The position numbers were made by a program, and so were the translations under genes. 37,736 nucleotides of DNA from an uncultured Alphaproteobacteria bacterium (GTDB lineage: Bacteria > Pseudomonadota > Alphaproteobacteria > Rs-D84): the NCBI GenBank assembly GCA_944392565.1, contig CALXWX010000007.1, positions 1 to 37,736 on the forward strand. The letters run 5' to 3'. Of this stretch, positions 8,664-17,096 are shown in pieces. Under the pieces are notes generated by a model. That model worked only from the letters and a program-made list of their open reading frames with translations. It was not told the origin of the DNA and ran no database searches. The number at the start of each line of letters is the position of its first letter. The first letter of the stretch is position 1.

Positions 8664-10436
8664 ATGACGCGACAAAAACAGAACACTGATTTGCAACGCA
8701 GACAACCCAAACAGCCATCGCGTTGGGTGCGGGTCTTGGTATGGTGTATTGATTTATTTATGTTGGCAATTGTGGCGGTGGCAATTTATGTTGTAATTAT
8801 ATTTTTACAAATGCCATCATTGGATGCGATACTGCACGAAACGCGACCGGCGGCGGTTATTTTTATGGATTCAGATGGTAATGAAATTCGCGCATCAAAT
8901 CGTATTATGGGCGCGCCCGTGTCGGTGGAAACATTGCCCCCCCATGTATGGCAGGCAATTGTCGCAATCGAAGATAAACGATTCTTTGAACATGGACCGA
9001 TTGACATTCGTGGAATTACACGGGCAATGTTGTCAAACTTGATACATGGGCGACTGGCGGCGGGCGGATCGTCAATAACGCAACAGACGGCGAAAAATAT
9101 ATTCTTGTCCCGCGAAAAAAAGATTTCGCGCAAGGTCCAAGAACTGATTTTATCATACTGGTTGGAAAATAGATTTACTAAAAATCAGGTACTGGATTTA
9201 TATATGAATCGCGTGTCATTGGTTGGTGGTATGCGTGGAATTGACGCGGCATCACGCGTTATGTTTCAAACATCGGCAAATAATCTGTCAATTGCCCAGG
9301 CGGCACAAATCGCCGCAATGTTAAAGGCGCCAACAACATACAGCCCACTGGCAAACCCCGATAAAAATATTGCCCGTGCGCGTATTATATTACAAGAAAT
9401 GGTGCGCCAGGGATATATCACATTGAACCAGGCACGCATCGCGGCGCGCGAATTGGCGCCCGCCAGTCCGGCACAAAACACAAACATATATCGCTATTGG
9501 ACAGACTTTGTCCTGGAAGAGGTTAAATCAACAATTGGCACATTTGATTCTGATATGTATGTGTACACAACACTGGATATGAAATTACAAGATAAAATTG
9601 CAAATATCTTGCCTGCGCGCGTTGAACCGTACCAGGGTGCGGTTGTTGCAATGACAACGGATGGCGCCGTGCGCGCGATGGTTGGTGGTACGGATTACCA
9701 GGAAAGTCAATTTAATCGTGCGCTGGCATTGCGCCAACCCGGCAGTTCGTTTAAACCCGTTGTATACCTGGTCGCGCTGGAAAATGGTATGACGCCAGAT
9801 GCATATGTAAATGATTCGCCGTTTTCAGTTGGCGATTATGCCCCCCAGAACTATAACAACCGCTATTATGGTGATATTACACTGGCAACCGCATTTGCCA
9901 AGTCTGTGAATTCTGTGCCATTGAAATTGACCGAAACATACGGGATTGATTCCGTGTTGGACATGGCGGCGCGCCTGGGGGTGGGAAATAAATTGCGGCG
10001 TGAATATTCGACCGTGCTGGGCGCGTCAGAAATATCGTTGCTGGATTTAACCAAGATTTATGCAGTTATATGGAACGATGGGCAATCGGTGCGTCCGTAT
10101 ACAATTACAAAAATCACAGACCCACGCGGCAATATAATATACGAACGCAATCCGTCTGAACCAATGCAAATTTTAATGCCACAAACGGTTGAATATATGA
10201 CCCAGTTGTTGTCCGATGTTGTTGCCGTTGGTGGTACGGGACACCGGGCGGCGGCACCGGGCGTTCTGGGCGGTAAAACCGGGACCAGCAATAATAATCG
10301 TGATGCATGGTTTGTTGGTGCATGGCGCGATTTGATAATTGGTGTATGGATGGGTAATGATGATTTTACCCCGATGTCATCCAAGATTACCGGCGGCACA
10401 ATCCCCGCAACAATTTTCCATAAAATTGTGGAATAA
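8664..10436 (+). CDS. Bifunctional penicillin-binding protein 1A family (transglycosylase/transpeptidase)
   Basis: 590 residues, short for the family. It polymerises and cross-links peptidoglycan from the periplasmic face. A cytoplasmic basic tail precedes one membrane segment (about residues 27-50). The glycosyltransferase domain has EDKRFFEHGPIDIRGI (catalytic Glu near 102) and AGGSSITQQTAKN. The transpeptidase domain has the active serine in PGSSFKP (about 359), SVN in FAKSVNSVP, and KTGTS near 537, followed by WFVGAWRDLIIGVWMGND. All catalytic motifs are present, and the protein stops soon after the transpeptidase domain without the usual C-terminal extension. TATAAA (8651-8656) is 7 bp before the ATG, so the transcript is probably leaderless. 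PBP1A and PBP1C assignments are both possible. Confidence 0.92.
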   Translation: MTRQKQNTDLQRRQPKQPSRWVRVLVWCIDLFMLAIVAVAIYVVIIFLQMPSLDAILHETRPAAVIFMDSDGNEIRASNRIMGAPVSVETLPPHVWQAIVAIEDKRFFEHGPIDIRGITRAMLSNLIHGRLAAGGSSITQQTAKNIFLSREKKISRKVQELILSYWLENRFTKNQVLDLYMNRVSLVGGMRGIDAASRVMFQTSANNLSIAQAAQIAAMLKAPTTYSPLANPDKNIARARIILQEMVRQGYITLNQARIAARELAPASPAQNTNIYRYWTDFVLEEVKSTIGTFDSDMYVYTTLDMKLQDKIANILPARVEPYQGAVVAMTTDGAVRAMVGGTDYQESQFNRALALRQPGSSFKPVVYLVALENGMTPDAYVNDSPFSVGDYAPQNYNNRYYGDITLATAFAKSVNSVPLKLTETYGIDSVLDMAARLGVGNKLRREYSTVLGASEISLLDLTKIYAVIWNDGQSVRPYTITKITDPRGNIIYERNPSEPMQILMPQTVEYMTQLLSDVVAVGGTGHRAAAPGVLGGKTGTSNNNRDAWFVGAWRDLIIGVWMGNDDFTPMSSKITGGTIPATIFHKIVE

Positions 10437-10492
10437 ATGTATTGTATAAAATCTGTTTTTATTGATTGGTATTTTGTGTTATAATATACGAT

Positions 10493-11455
10493 ATGAAATG
10501 TAGGAAACTGTTATTATTGCCGTTTTTATCGTGCCTGGTGGCGACGATGGCGCATGCGAATTGGGAATATCCTGGCTATTATGTGGGCGAAGGGGCATAT
10601 ACCGATGACGGCAGTCGATTTACCGTATCTGTACGCGGCGGTGCATCAATGTCCATCGCCACAATTAAGAACGAGGTTGGCACATTAACATCTGAATATT
10701 ATATCGATACAGAAACCGGAATAATTATGTCGGCGGGTTATTGTGGTGAAGATTGCGGACAATATACTTATGCCGGTATAGCGGATTTGGCGGAATTGCC
10801 ACCGCGTACCGATTTTTCGGCGTTTTCATTTGCCGCGGGTGCCAGTTTGGGTTGGACAATTCCGAACAAACCGCAATGGCGATTGGAACTGGGCTGGGAT
10901 CATATATCCGAAAGTGAATATAATTCATCCCCATTATATGAAGGCGACCTGGAATTAACCGGCGGTGATGTTTCTGGCATTGTTTTGCATTTAACCAGTG
11001 GTGCGGTGCAATCCAGTGTTACGACTGATATAATCAGTGTAATGGCATTTTATGATTTTTATGATGGACTGCAAAAGCCATTGCGTACAGCAATCCCATA
11101 TATCGGGTTTGGTATTGGATATGCTGATTCAAAAACCGTATTAAATCTGGCAGATTTGTACGGCGATTTATCTGAATCTATTGATATGGGCAATTTTGGT
11201 GAAATGGACGATTATGGCGTGGTCCAGTTTTATCGTTCTGAAACAAATTCTGCAAATGTTGCCGGCGTTGTTGCATTGGGGCTGTCATATGGGTTAACAG
11301 AATATATGTTTTTAGACCTGGGGGCGCGTGCGGCATATGTTCCAAAAATAAAGTGGAAATTAACAAATGCTGATAATACACGTAATCGTGATTGGTTCAG
11401 TGCAGAAAATGTATTTTATGTAAATATAATGTTGGGGCTGCGTTTTGAATTTTAA
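10493..11455 (+). CDS. Outer-membrane beta-barrel protein, unknown subtype
   Basis: 320 residues from the ATG at 10493, which begins a clear signal peptide (MKCRKLLLLPFLSCLVATMAHA, cleavage likely before NWEYPG). The mature part has GYYVGEGAY, several Gly/aromatic beta-strand segments (FSFAAGASLGWTI, IPYIGFGIGYAD, VVALGLSYGL) and a C-terminal FYVNIMLGLRFEF ending in Phe, the usual outer-membrane insertion signal. It resembles Msp/P44- and opacity-type surface barrels, but I cannot assign it closely. A TATAAT box (10480-10485) lies 7 bp before the ATG and no ribosome-binding site is present, so the mRNA may be leaderless. It converges on comM through a shared terminator. Confidence 0.8.
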   Translation: MKCRKLLLLPFLSCLVATMAHANWEYPGYYVGEGAYTDDGSRFTVSVRGGASMSIATIKNEVGTLTSEYYIDTETGIIMSAGYCGEDCGQYTYAGIADLAELPPRTDFSAFSFAAGASLGWTIPNKPQWRLELGWDHISESEYNSSPLYEGDLELTGGDVSGIVLHLTSGAVQSSVTTDIISVMAFYDFYDGLQKPLRTAIPYIGFGIGYADSKTVLNLADLYGDLSESIDMGNFGEMDDYGVVQFYRSETNSANVAGVVALGLSYGLTEYMFLDLGARAAYVPKIKWKLTNADNTRNRDWFSAENVFYVNIMLGLRFEF

Positions 11456-11483
11456 AAAATCCGCAATTTGCGGATTTTTTATT
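11454..11483. terminator. Bidirectional intrinsic terminator
   Basis: AAATCCGCA/TGCGGATTT with a 3-nt loop and A- and T-tracts on both sides, between the barrel gene and comM, which end facing each other. Confidence 0.85.
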
Positions 11484-12999
11484 TTACCCCATATTTCCCG
11501 CGATTAATTGGACGATATGATAATGCTTCGGCTAAATCAGACATTTCAATGTTTTCTGCCCCGCGCAAATCCGCGATTGTTCGTGCAATTCGGCGAATTC
11601 GGTTATATCCGCGTGCCGACATGCCCATCTTTTCTGCGGCGCTGTTCAAGAATTTTGTCAATTCATCCGACAGTTGTGCAACTGCATCCAACGCCGCCCC
11701 GTCCAGTTGCGCATTTGCCACGCCCTGGCGTGCCAGTTGCCGATTGCGCGCGGCAACAACGCGTGCGCGAATTTGCGCACTGGTTTCGGCGGTGGTGCCA
11801 TCATCTTTGTTCATTTCCCATGGATTAACCGGGTCAACATCAACATGCAGATCAATTCTGTCCAGCAACGGTCCAGAAATTTTATTTTGATATGCCTCTG
11901 CACATCTGGGCGCGCGTGAACACGACAATGCTGCATTCCCCAAATGTCCACACGGACACGGATTCATCGCGGCGATTAACTGGAATCGTGCGGGATATGT
12001 CGCCGTGCGCCGTGCGCGTGCAATCATGATTTTGCCTGCCTCCATCGGTTGGCGCAGTATTTCCAATGTTGCGCGATTAAATTCTGGCAATTCGTCCAGA
12101 AACAAAACCCCATTATGTGCCAACGATATTTCGCCCGGTCGTGCATCTGCGCCGCCACCCGCCAACGATACGGCGCTGGATGTGTGATGCGCACTGCGAA
12201 ACGGGCGTGTGGTTACCAGTGATTGACCATTCAGTTGCCCAGCAATAGAATAAATAATCGATGTTTCCAGAATTTCGTCCGGTGTCATTTCTGGCAGTAT
12301 CGTTGGTAATCGCGATGCCAACATTGTTTTTCCCGACCCCGGCGGTCCCACCATCAGCATTGCATGCCCGCCCGCCGCCGCGATTTCCAGTGCGCGTTTG
12401 GCGGCGGATTGACCATGTACCTCTGACATATCAATTGTGTATGATGTATTCGACAATTGTGGGGGCAGTGGCGGCATCGGCAAGATTTGCGTACCCTTGA
12501 AATGATTAATCAGTTCCAATACATGAAACGGCGCCAATATATTTGCATTGCCACCCCATCTGGCTTCGCCACCCTGGTCGCCGGGACAAATTATCCCCAG
12601 ATTATTTTGATTTGCCCAAACACTGGCGGGTAAAACACCATTTGTTTTTAATATTGCGCCGTTCAGCCCAACTTCACCAATAATAATATATTTATCCAAT
12701 TCGCTTTCTGGCAACACACCAATTGCACATAATATTCCGCACAGTATCGGCAGGTCAAAATGCGAACCGCTTTTTTCAACATCCGCCGGCGATAAATTTA
12801 CGGTCAGTCGCTTTGGTGGCAACGATAAGTTTAGCGCAGACAAGACATTGCGAATTCGTTCCGCAGATTCTTTGACTGCACGATCCGCCAGACCAATAAT
12901 ATTAAATTCTGGCTTTGCCAGTCCCGCGGACAATTGCACCTGGACATTTATGCGCGTGGCATCCATTCCATTAAATATGATTGAATTCAAAGAAATCAT
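11479..12999 (-). CDS. YifB/ComM family AAA+ ATPase (Mg-chelatase-like)
   Basis: 506 residues, normal for ComM/YifB, a hexameric helicase that promotes branch migration during natural transformation in Vibrio and Haemophilus. The N-terminal Lon-substrate-binding-like domain (about residues 1-170) includes FNIIGLADRAVKESAERI and LTVNLSPADVEKSGS. The ATPase core has Walker A GPPGSGKT (about 217-224), Walker B GVLFLDELPEF and sensor-type RFQLIAAMNPCPCG with clustered cysteines. The C-terminal part has SARGYNRIRRIARTIADL. Minus-strand TTGAAT-17 bp-TAATAT lies 6 bp before the ATG, so this gene is also probably leaderless. No other competence gene is in the window. Confidence 0.93.
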   Translation of the reverse strand: MISLNSIIFNGMDATRINVQVQLSAGLAKPEFNIIGLADRAVKESAERIRNVLSALNLSLPPKRLTVNLSPADVEKSGSHFDLPILCGILCAIGVLPESELDKYIIIGEVGLNGAILKTNGVLPASVWANQNNLGIICPGDQGGEARWGGNANILAPFHVLELINHFKGTQILPMPPLPPQLSNTSYTIDMSEVHGQSAAKRALEIAAAGGHAMLMVGPPGSGKTMLASRLPTILPEMTPDEILETSIIYSIAGQLNGQSLVTTRPFRSAHHTSSAVSLAGGGADARPGEISLAHNGVLFLDELPEFNRATLEILRQPMEAGKIMIARARRTATYPARFQLIAAMNPCPCGHLGNAALSCSRAPRCAEAYQNKISGPLLDRIDLHVDVDPVNPWEMNKDDGTTAETSAQIRARVVAARNRQLARQGVANAQLDGAALDAVAQLSDELTKFLNSAAEKMGMSARGYNRIRRIARTIADLRGAENIEMSDLAEALSYRPINRGKYGVK

Positions 13000-13005
13000 G
13001 TTTGC

Positions 13006-13034
13006 ATATTAAAACTTGCGCAACATCAATTCAA
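13006..13034 (-). promoter_or_regulatory. Promoter of comM, apparently leaderless
   Basis: Minus strand: TTGAAT (13034-13029), 17-bp spacer, TAATAT (13011-13006), then 6 bp to the ATG. It overlaps the divergent lepB promoter region. Confidence 0.6.
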
Positions 13035-13071
13035 GTTATAAAATACCCGCGACAAGAAAGGATGAAATATA

Positions 13072-13959
13072 ATGTCGGTTAAGAAAAAAACTAATGTTGC
13101 GCGCGATTGGTTTAATACAATATTCTATGGCGCGTTAATTGCAATCGCATTTCGCAGCTTTTTATTGGAACCATTTAATATACCGTCTGGGTCAATGATA
13201 CCGACATTGCATGTTGGTGACCATATATTTGTGGAAAAGTGGCCATATGGATATTCGCGGTATTCTTTTCCGTTTGGTTCATGGCATTTGTGGGATGGAC
13301 GCTTTTGGGGCAGTGAACCCGATGTCGGTGATGTAATTGTTTTTCGCAATCCAATTAATGAATCCCAAGATTATGTTAAACGCCTGATTGGAAAACCGGG
13401 CGATACAATCCAGATGATGGATGGGCGGCTGTATATCAATGGGGAAATTGTCCCGCGTGACAATCCGCGTCCATATATAATTGCAAATATACCAAAATCA
13501 TTGCGCAGTGCCGGTTTTCACATCCCTGAAAAGAATATGATGATAAAGGGTAATAAAATTTGGGTTGATAACAAGCCAGCAGAATTTAATTACACCATTG
13601 AATACAAAGACGACCGGTTTTGTCGTATGAATCAATGGGCATGTGGCGTATTCGAAGGAACTGAATATACCGAAACATTGCCAAATGGTGTTCAACACAG
13701 CATTGTTGAAATGACAGATGATGCGCCACTGGATAACACGCCGTTATTCACTGTACCTGAAAATCATTATTTCTTTATGGGGGATAATCGTGATAACAGT
13801 GGCGACAGCCGCGCAGATATTGGATATGTGCCGCGTGACAATGTGCTGGGACCGGTATGGTTTATATGGTATTCGCACAACTATTATTCACCAATGTTGG
13901 CGGTATGGAATTGGGGCAGTAAAATGCGCTGGGACAGATTTGGTATGGGGATAGATTAA
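13072..13959 (+). CDS. Signal peptidase I (LepB)
   Basis: 295 residues. It removes signal peptides from exported proteins at the outer face of the inner membrane using a Ser-Lys dyad. One N-terminal membrane segment (about residues 13-32) is followed by box B with Ser41 in PSGSMIPTLHVGD, Lys103 in YVKRLIGKPGD, and the conserved MGDNRDNSGDSR box. The segment between them (about 130-215) is long and rich in polar residues, as in larger proteobacterial LepB. GAAAGGATG lies upstream of the ATG. The next gene, rnc, starts 1 bp after its stop, the common alphaproteobacterial lepB-rnc pair. It starts divergently from comM. Confidence 0.96.
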   Translation: MSVKKKTNVARDWFNTIFYGALIAIAFRSFLLEPFNIPSGSMIPTLHVGDHIFVEKWPYGYSRYSFPFGSWHLWDGRFWGSEPDVGDVIVFRNPINESQDYVKRLIGKPGDTIQMMDGRLYINGEIVPRDNPRPYIIANIPKSLRSAGFHIPEKNMMIKGNKIWVDNKPAEFNYTIEYKDDRFCRMNQWACGVFEGTEYTETLPNGVQHSIVEMTDDAPLDNTPLFTVPENHYFFMGDNRDNSGDSRADIGYVPRDNVLGPVWFIWYSHNYYSPMLAVWNWGSKMRWDRFGMGID

Positions 13960-13960
13960 A

Positions 13961-14593
13961 TTGAAAAAATTAAATTATACTTTTAAAAATCCAGAATTAT
14001 TGGAATTGGCATTAACCCAAAGTGGCGCCAATGCCCAGCATAATAATGAACGGTTGGAATTTGTTGGCGACCGTGTTTTGGGATTGTCGGTTGCGGCATT
14101 GCTGTACGAAATGTTTCCAGACGAACACGAAGGCGAACTGGCGCGCCGTCATGCGATGTTGGTATCCACAGAAACATTGGCGCGTGTTGCGACAAAACTG
14201 GGGCTGGACAAGCGAATTCGCCATGGGCATATGACTGCGGGACGCAATATGCATATTTATGCTGATGCGATGGAGGCTGTATTTGGTGCCATATTCATAG
14301 ATGGCGGATTTAATGCGGCACAAAATATAATTGTTGATATTTGGCGTGATTTAGCTGCGGCGGAAATAATCGCACCAAAGGATCCGAAAACAGCATTACA
14401 AGAATTTGTCCAGAAATCGACATCTGGCGCATTGCCAGTATATGAATATTTGGCGGCAACAGGTGCATCGCACAAGCCGGTATTTAATGTTCGTGTATCT
14501 GCGATGGGGCGCACCGCCACAGGCAGTGGGACAACAAAAAAAGCCGCCAGTGCCGCTGCCGCCGAAGAATTGTTGAAAATCCTTGCAATTTAG
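13961..14593 (+). CDS. Ribonuclease III (Rnc)
   Basis: 210 residues starting with TTG at 13961; the first ATG in frame is far inside, and TTG fits the family N-terminus (LNYTFKNPELLELALTQSGA). It cuts double-stranded RNA, including rRNA precursors. The RNase III signature ERLEFVGDRVLGL (residues 30-42) carries the metal-binding Glu33 and Asp37, with a further acidic set at DAMEAVFGAIFIDGG. The C-terminal double-stranded-RNA-binding domain (about 145-210) has KTALQEFVQ and KKAASAAAAEELL. It is translated right behind lepB. The weak start codon may keep its level low, which is an inference. Confidence 0.96.
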   Translation: MKKLNYTFKNPELLELALTQSGANAQHNNERLEFVGDRVLGLSVAALLYEMFPDEHEGELARRHAMLVSTETLARVATKLGLDKRIRHGHMTAGRNMHIYADAMEAVFGAIFIDGGFNAAQNIIVDIWRDLAAAEIIAPKDPKTALQEFVQKSTSGALPVYEYLAATGASHKPVFNVRVSAMGRTATGSGTTKKAASAAAAEELLKILAI

Positions 14594-14641
14594 GCTTTTG
14601 ACATATAGAATTAACCGCGAATATCAAAAGGATTATTTGTA

Positions 14642-15022
14642 ATGTTCACATTATTATTGGTTTTATTAATTATTGTTGCTGTATTAATGATTTGCCTGAT
14701 TTTATTACAAAAATCAGAAGGCAGCGGTATGTCCGGATCATCAGCCGCATCAATGTTTGGTGGTGCATTAACTGGTGCGGCGGCGGGTAATTTCTTGACC
14801 CGTGCAACAGCATGGCTGGCAACAATATTTTTTGTACTGTGTGCGTTGTTGGCATTGGTATCGGCAAAATCAGATGTTGCATCACAACAAAGTGATTTGC
14901 GTAATGAATTGATTCAACAGGTGTCAGATTCTACAACATCGGGAACGCCGATTGTCAGTGAAACACCAGATGACGCATCCAGTGCGGGAAATGAAAACCC
15001 AACTATCCCGGAAACAAAATAA
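14642..15022 (+). CDS. Protein-export membrane protein SecG
   Basis: 126 residues. It is a subunit of the SecYEG translocon in the inner membrane. There are two hydrophobic segments (about residues 1-20 and 55-76). The conserved family core LILLQKSEGSGMSGSS is followed by MFGGALTGAAAGNFLTRATAWLATIFF. The tail after residue 80 is polar, acidic and low in complexity, longer than in E. coli but common in alphaproteobacteria. AAAAGGA lies upstream of the ATG. It has its own terminator and converges on a small membrane-protein gene. Confidence 0.94.
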   Translation: MFTLLLVLLIIVAVLMICLILLQKSEGSGMSGSSAASMFGGALTGAAAGNFLTRATAWLATIFFVLCALLALVSAKSDVASQQSDLRNELIQQVSDSTTSGTPIVSETPDDASSAGNENPTIPETK

Positions 15023-15052
15023 AAAAAATCCCGCGTTTGCGGGATTTTTTTA
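15021..15052. terminator. Bidirectional intrinsic terminator after secG
   Basis: AAAATCCCGC/GCGGGATTTT around GTTT, flanked by A- and T-tracts, between secG and the converging gene. Confidence 0.88.
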
Positions 15053-15066
15053 TAAATAAATTTGAT

Positions 15067-15321
15067 TTATTTTTTTGATGCTTTCTTTTTTGTTGACGCT
15101 TTTTTTACCGTGGCTGAAACAGTTTTCTTGCTGAATTCAGATTTAAATGCACGATACAGCCCCGCACCGCAAATATATGCAACCAATGCACTGACCGCGG
15201 TCAACAATCCAGGAATCAGTCCGTCTGAAAAATATGCAAAAAATATAACTGCAACAATCAGTACGATTGTATAACCCAGATTTTTACCGAAAACATTTAA
15301 AATTCTTTCAAAAGTGTTCAT
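15067..15321 (-). CDS. Small inner-membrane protein with lysine-rich tail, unknown function
   Basis: 84 residues. Two adjacent membrane segments (about residues 14-31 and 33-52: LGYTIVLIVAVIFFAYF and IPGLLTAVSALVAYICG) are followed by a strongly basic tail with repeated Lys/Ala/Thr/Ser (KKASTKKKASKK). The tail resembles histone-like or poly-lysine tails and could contact nucleic acid or phospholipid on the cytoplasmic side. AAGGGATAAAA precedes the ATG. It converges on secG. No family recognised. Confidence 0.7.
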   Translation of the reverse strand: MNTFERILNVFGKNLGYTIVLIVAVIFFAYFSDGLIPGLLTAVSALVAYICGAGLYRAFKSEFSKKTVSATVKKASTKKKASKK

Positions 15322-15375
15322 TTTTATCCCTTTGGTTTGGACGCAAATATTATATCATATTTTAAGTAAAAAATC

Positions 15376-15404
15376 CATAAAAAACGACCGCATGTTTTGC
15401 GGTC
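15376..15404 (-). terminator. Intrinsic terminator downstream of the bactofilin-like gene
   Basis: GACCGCA/TGCGGTC around a 5-nt loop. The minus-strand side runs into a T-rich tract. Confidence 0.75.
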
Positions 15405-15428
15405 ATTTTATTCAGGGGAAATGTTTTT

Positions 15429-16208
15429 TTATATAATCACTTGACCACCGATGCGTGCGGTTCCTGGAATTGGACCGAATGATGATGTCGGTGTTACATA
15501 AATGTTTCCTGTAACCGTGAATTCACCGGCAAATTGTAATAATCCCATATCGCGCAGGAATAAATTGCCTTCGATACGAACGCCGCGCGGCAAAGTATAT
15601 TTGCGCATGTTTTGCAAGAATAAATTACCACGCACAATATCACCAGATTTCAACATTGTTGCCGCGCCACGACTGTCGATAATAACATCGCCGTACATAA
15701 CCTTGCCACAACGCGCAGTCTGCTGTATTGCAACCATGTCTGGCTTTACGTGTGCAACATTTACCGGCGCATCAATAAATTCACGCGTTTTTGTATCTGT
15801 GCGTAATGGCAGTGTTGCGGATACTGTGCGTGTACGCACTGACCGCGGTGCAGATTGTTCAGAAACAGTAATTTGCGGATTTGCATTTGTTTCAATATCG
15901 TTCTGGGCAACGATGACAACCGGTGTTTTATTGCATTTTACAATATCAATAATCAACATTGAAAACAGAACGATTATCGCACACAATAAAGTACTGTTTA
16001 CCAAACCGATTAAATCCAGACTGCGAATCCATGCCCAAATTTTTTTGCATACGCGACCAATTGCGCGAAATGGTGTGCATATAATATCCCATGTGCGCGC
16101 CCAAAATGTTTTGGCGTTTTTGTTTTTGCGGTTTTTCATATTTTTACGGGCGTTTGCCTTTTTTTCTATGCGCCGCGCTGCAATTTTCATTTTTAATGCT
16201 TTGAACAT
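15429..16208 (-). CDS. Membrane-anchored bactofilin-like (polymer-forming) protein
   Basis: 259 residues from the ATG at 16208, chosen because AAGGTGAG precedes it; an upstream ATG at 16232 lies only 4 bp from the -10 box. The N-terminal 70 residues are extremely basic (many Lys/Arg). One membrane segment follows (about 72-92: LVNSTLLCAIIVLFSMLIIDIV), then a Thr/Arg-rich linker. The C-terminal repeat region from about 170 alternates short strands: GDVIIDSRGAATMLKSGDIV, RGNLFLQNM, EGNLFLRDM, TGNIYVTPTSSFG, GGQVII. This pattern resembles the right-handed beta-helix of bactofilins. Bactofilins are usually soluble with short tails, so the single membrane span is unusual. Function is inferred from pattern only. 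Confidence 0.65.
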   Translation of the reverse strand: MFKALKMKIAARRIEKKANARKNMKNRKNKNAKTFWARTWDIICTPFRAIGRVCKKIWAWIRSLDLIGLVNSTLLCAIIVLFSMLIIDIVKCNKTPVVIVAQNDIETNANPQITVSEQSAPRSVRTRTVSATLPLRTDTKTREFIDAPVNVAHVKPDMVAIQQTARCGKVMYGDVIIDSRGAATMLKSGDIVRGNLFLQNMRKYTLPRGVRIEGNLFLRDMGLLQFAGEFTVTGNIYVTPTSSFGPIPGTARIGGQVII

Positions 16209-16236
16209 GAATCTCACCTTTTTTAACTTCATACTA

Positions 16237-16264
16237 TTTATACCCTAAAAATAATATTTGTCAA
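16237..16264 (-). promoter_or_regulatory. Promoter of the bactofilin-like gene
   Basis: Minus strand: perfect TTGACA (16264-16259), 16-bp spacer, TATAAA (16242-16237). The -35 box is inside the first of three TTGTCAA repeats. Confidence 0.65.
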
Positions 16265-16288
16265 GTATTTTGTCAAGATATTTGTCAA
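16258..16288. repeat. Three TTGTCAA boxes phased at 12 bp
   Basis: TTGTCAA begins at 16258, 16270 and 16282, exactly 12 bp apart, in the divergent promoter region between the bactofilin-like gene and the lipoprotein hydrolase gene. Read on the minus strand each is TTGACAA. The innermost copy provides the -35 box. The array could be tandem operator sites or stacked -35 elements. Confidence 0.7.
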
Positions 16289-16351
16289 ATTATTTTTCTT
16301 ATATCGATTTGTTTGACTGGACCGGGTTTTTTAGGCTAGGGTATAATTATA

Positions 16352-17083
16352 ATGAAAATAATACAGATTTTTGCGGTTTTATTATTATCTGGATGTGCTG
16401 GGGCATGGCGCGCGCCCGATGATTTTACATATGTGCCAATTGTTGCGGGTGATTTTGAAATTGCCACATTACAAAAAATATCTAATAACACAGACCCAAT
16501 TCATATTTATATAGAAGGCGATGGTCATGCATTTAATGGTCGTGGTATGCCAACATCAGATCCAACGCCGCGTGGAACATTTGTTCGTGATTTGGTGGCG
16601 TCAGACCCTGCGCCAAATGTTATATACATGGCGCGACCATGCCAGTATATAATGTCATCATCGTGCCGGCAAACAGACTGGACAAATGGGCGATTTTCAC
16701 CGCATGTAATTGATTCTGTGGCATCTGCAATAAAATCAATTATTGGCACCATACCGGTTATTTTAATTGGATATTCGGGTGGGGCAATGGTGTCGGGATT
16801 GATAATCAATACGCATCCAGAAATAAATGTCATCCAATGGATAACAATTGCTGGTGTATTAAACCATAATGATTGGACAAATTATTTTGGCGACAGCCCA
16901 TTGACTAATTCTATGGATATGAATAATTTACCAGACACCCCACAGATACATTATGTTGGAACAAATGATGAAACGGTGCCAGTGGATTTGGCGTTTAAAT
17001 GGGCAAAACCCAAAAATATAGAAATAGTGCAGGGCGCAAAGCACGACGATTTCGGCGATATAAATATAAATTTTATAAAATAA
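16352..17083 (+). CDS. Lipoprotein with alpha/beta-hydrolase fold
   Basis: 243 residues. A short signal peptide with a lipobox (LLSGC, Cys15) predicts membrane anchoring by lipid. Hydrolase features are IHIYIEGDGHAF (oxyanion region), the nucleophile elbow GYSGGA (Ser near 144), an acid in VGTNDETVP and a His in GAKHDDFG near the C-terminus. Together these give a Ser-Asp-His triad in the correct order. Substrate unknown; esterase or lipase-like activity is the likely class. TATAAT (16342-16347) lies 4 bp before the ATG, with no ribosome-binding site, so the mRNA is probably leaderless. The next gene begins about 13 bp downstream. Confidence 0.8.
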   Translation: MKIIQIFAVLLLSGCAGAWRAPDDFTYVPIVAGDFEIATLQKISNNTDPIHIYIEGDGHAFNGRGMPTSDPTPRGTFVRDLVASDPAPNVIYMARPCQYIMSSSCRQTDWTNGRFSPHVIDSVASAIKSIIGTIPVILIGYSGGAMVSGLIINTHPEINVIQWITIAGVLNHNDWTNYFGDSPLTNSMDMNNLPDTPQIHYVGTNDETVPVDLAFKWAKPKNIEIVQGAKHDDFGDININFIK

Positions 17084-17096
17084 CGAATTTATATTA

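Noticed and set aside
11468..11890. 140-residue open frame on the plus strand
   Set aside because: It is antisense to the conserved comM coding region.
15502..16248. 248-residue open frame on the plus strand
   Set aside because: It is antisense to the bactofilin-like gene, with no ribosome-binding site or family features.
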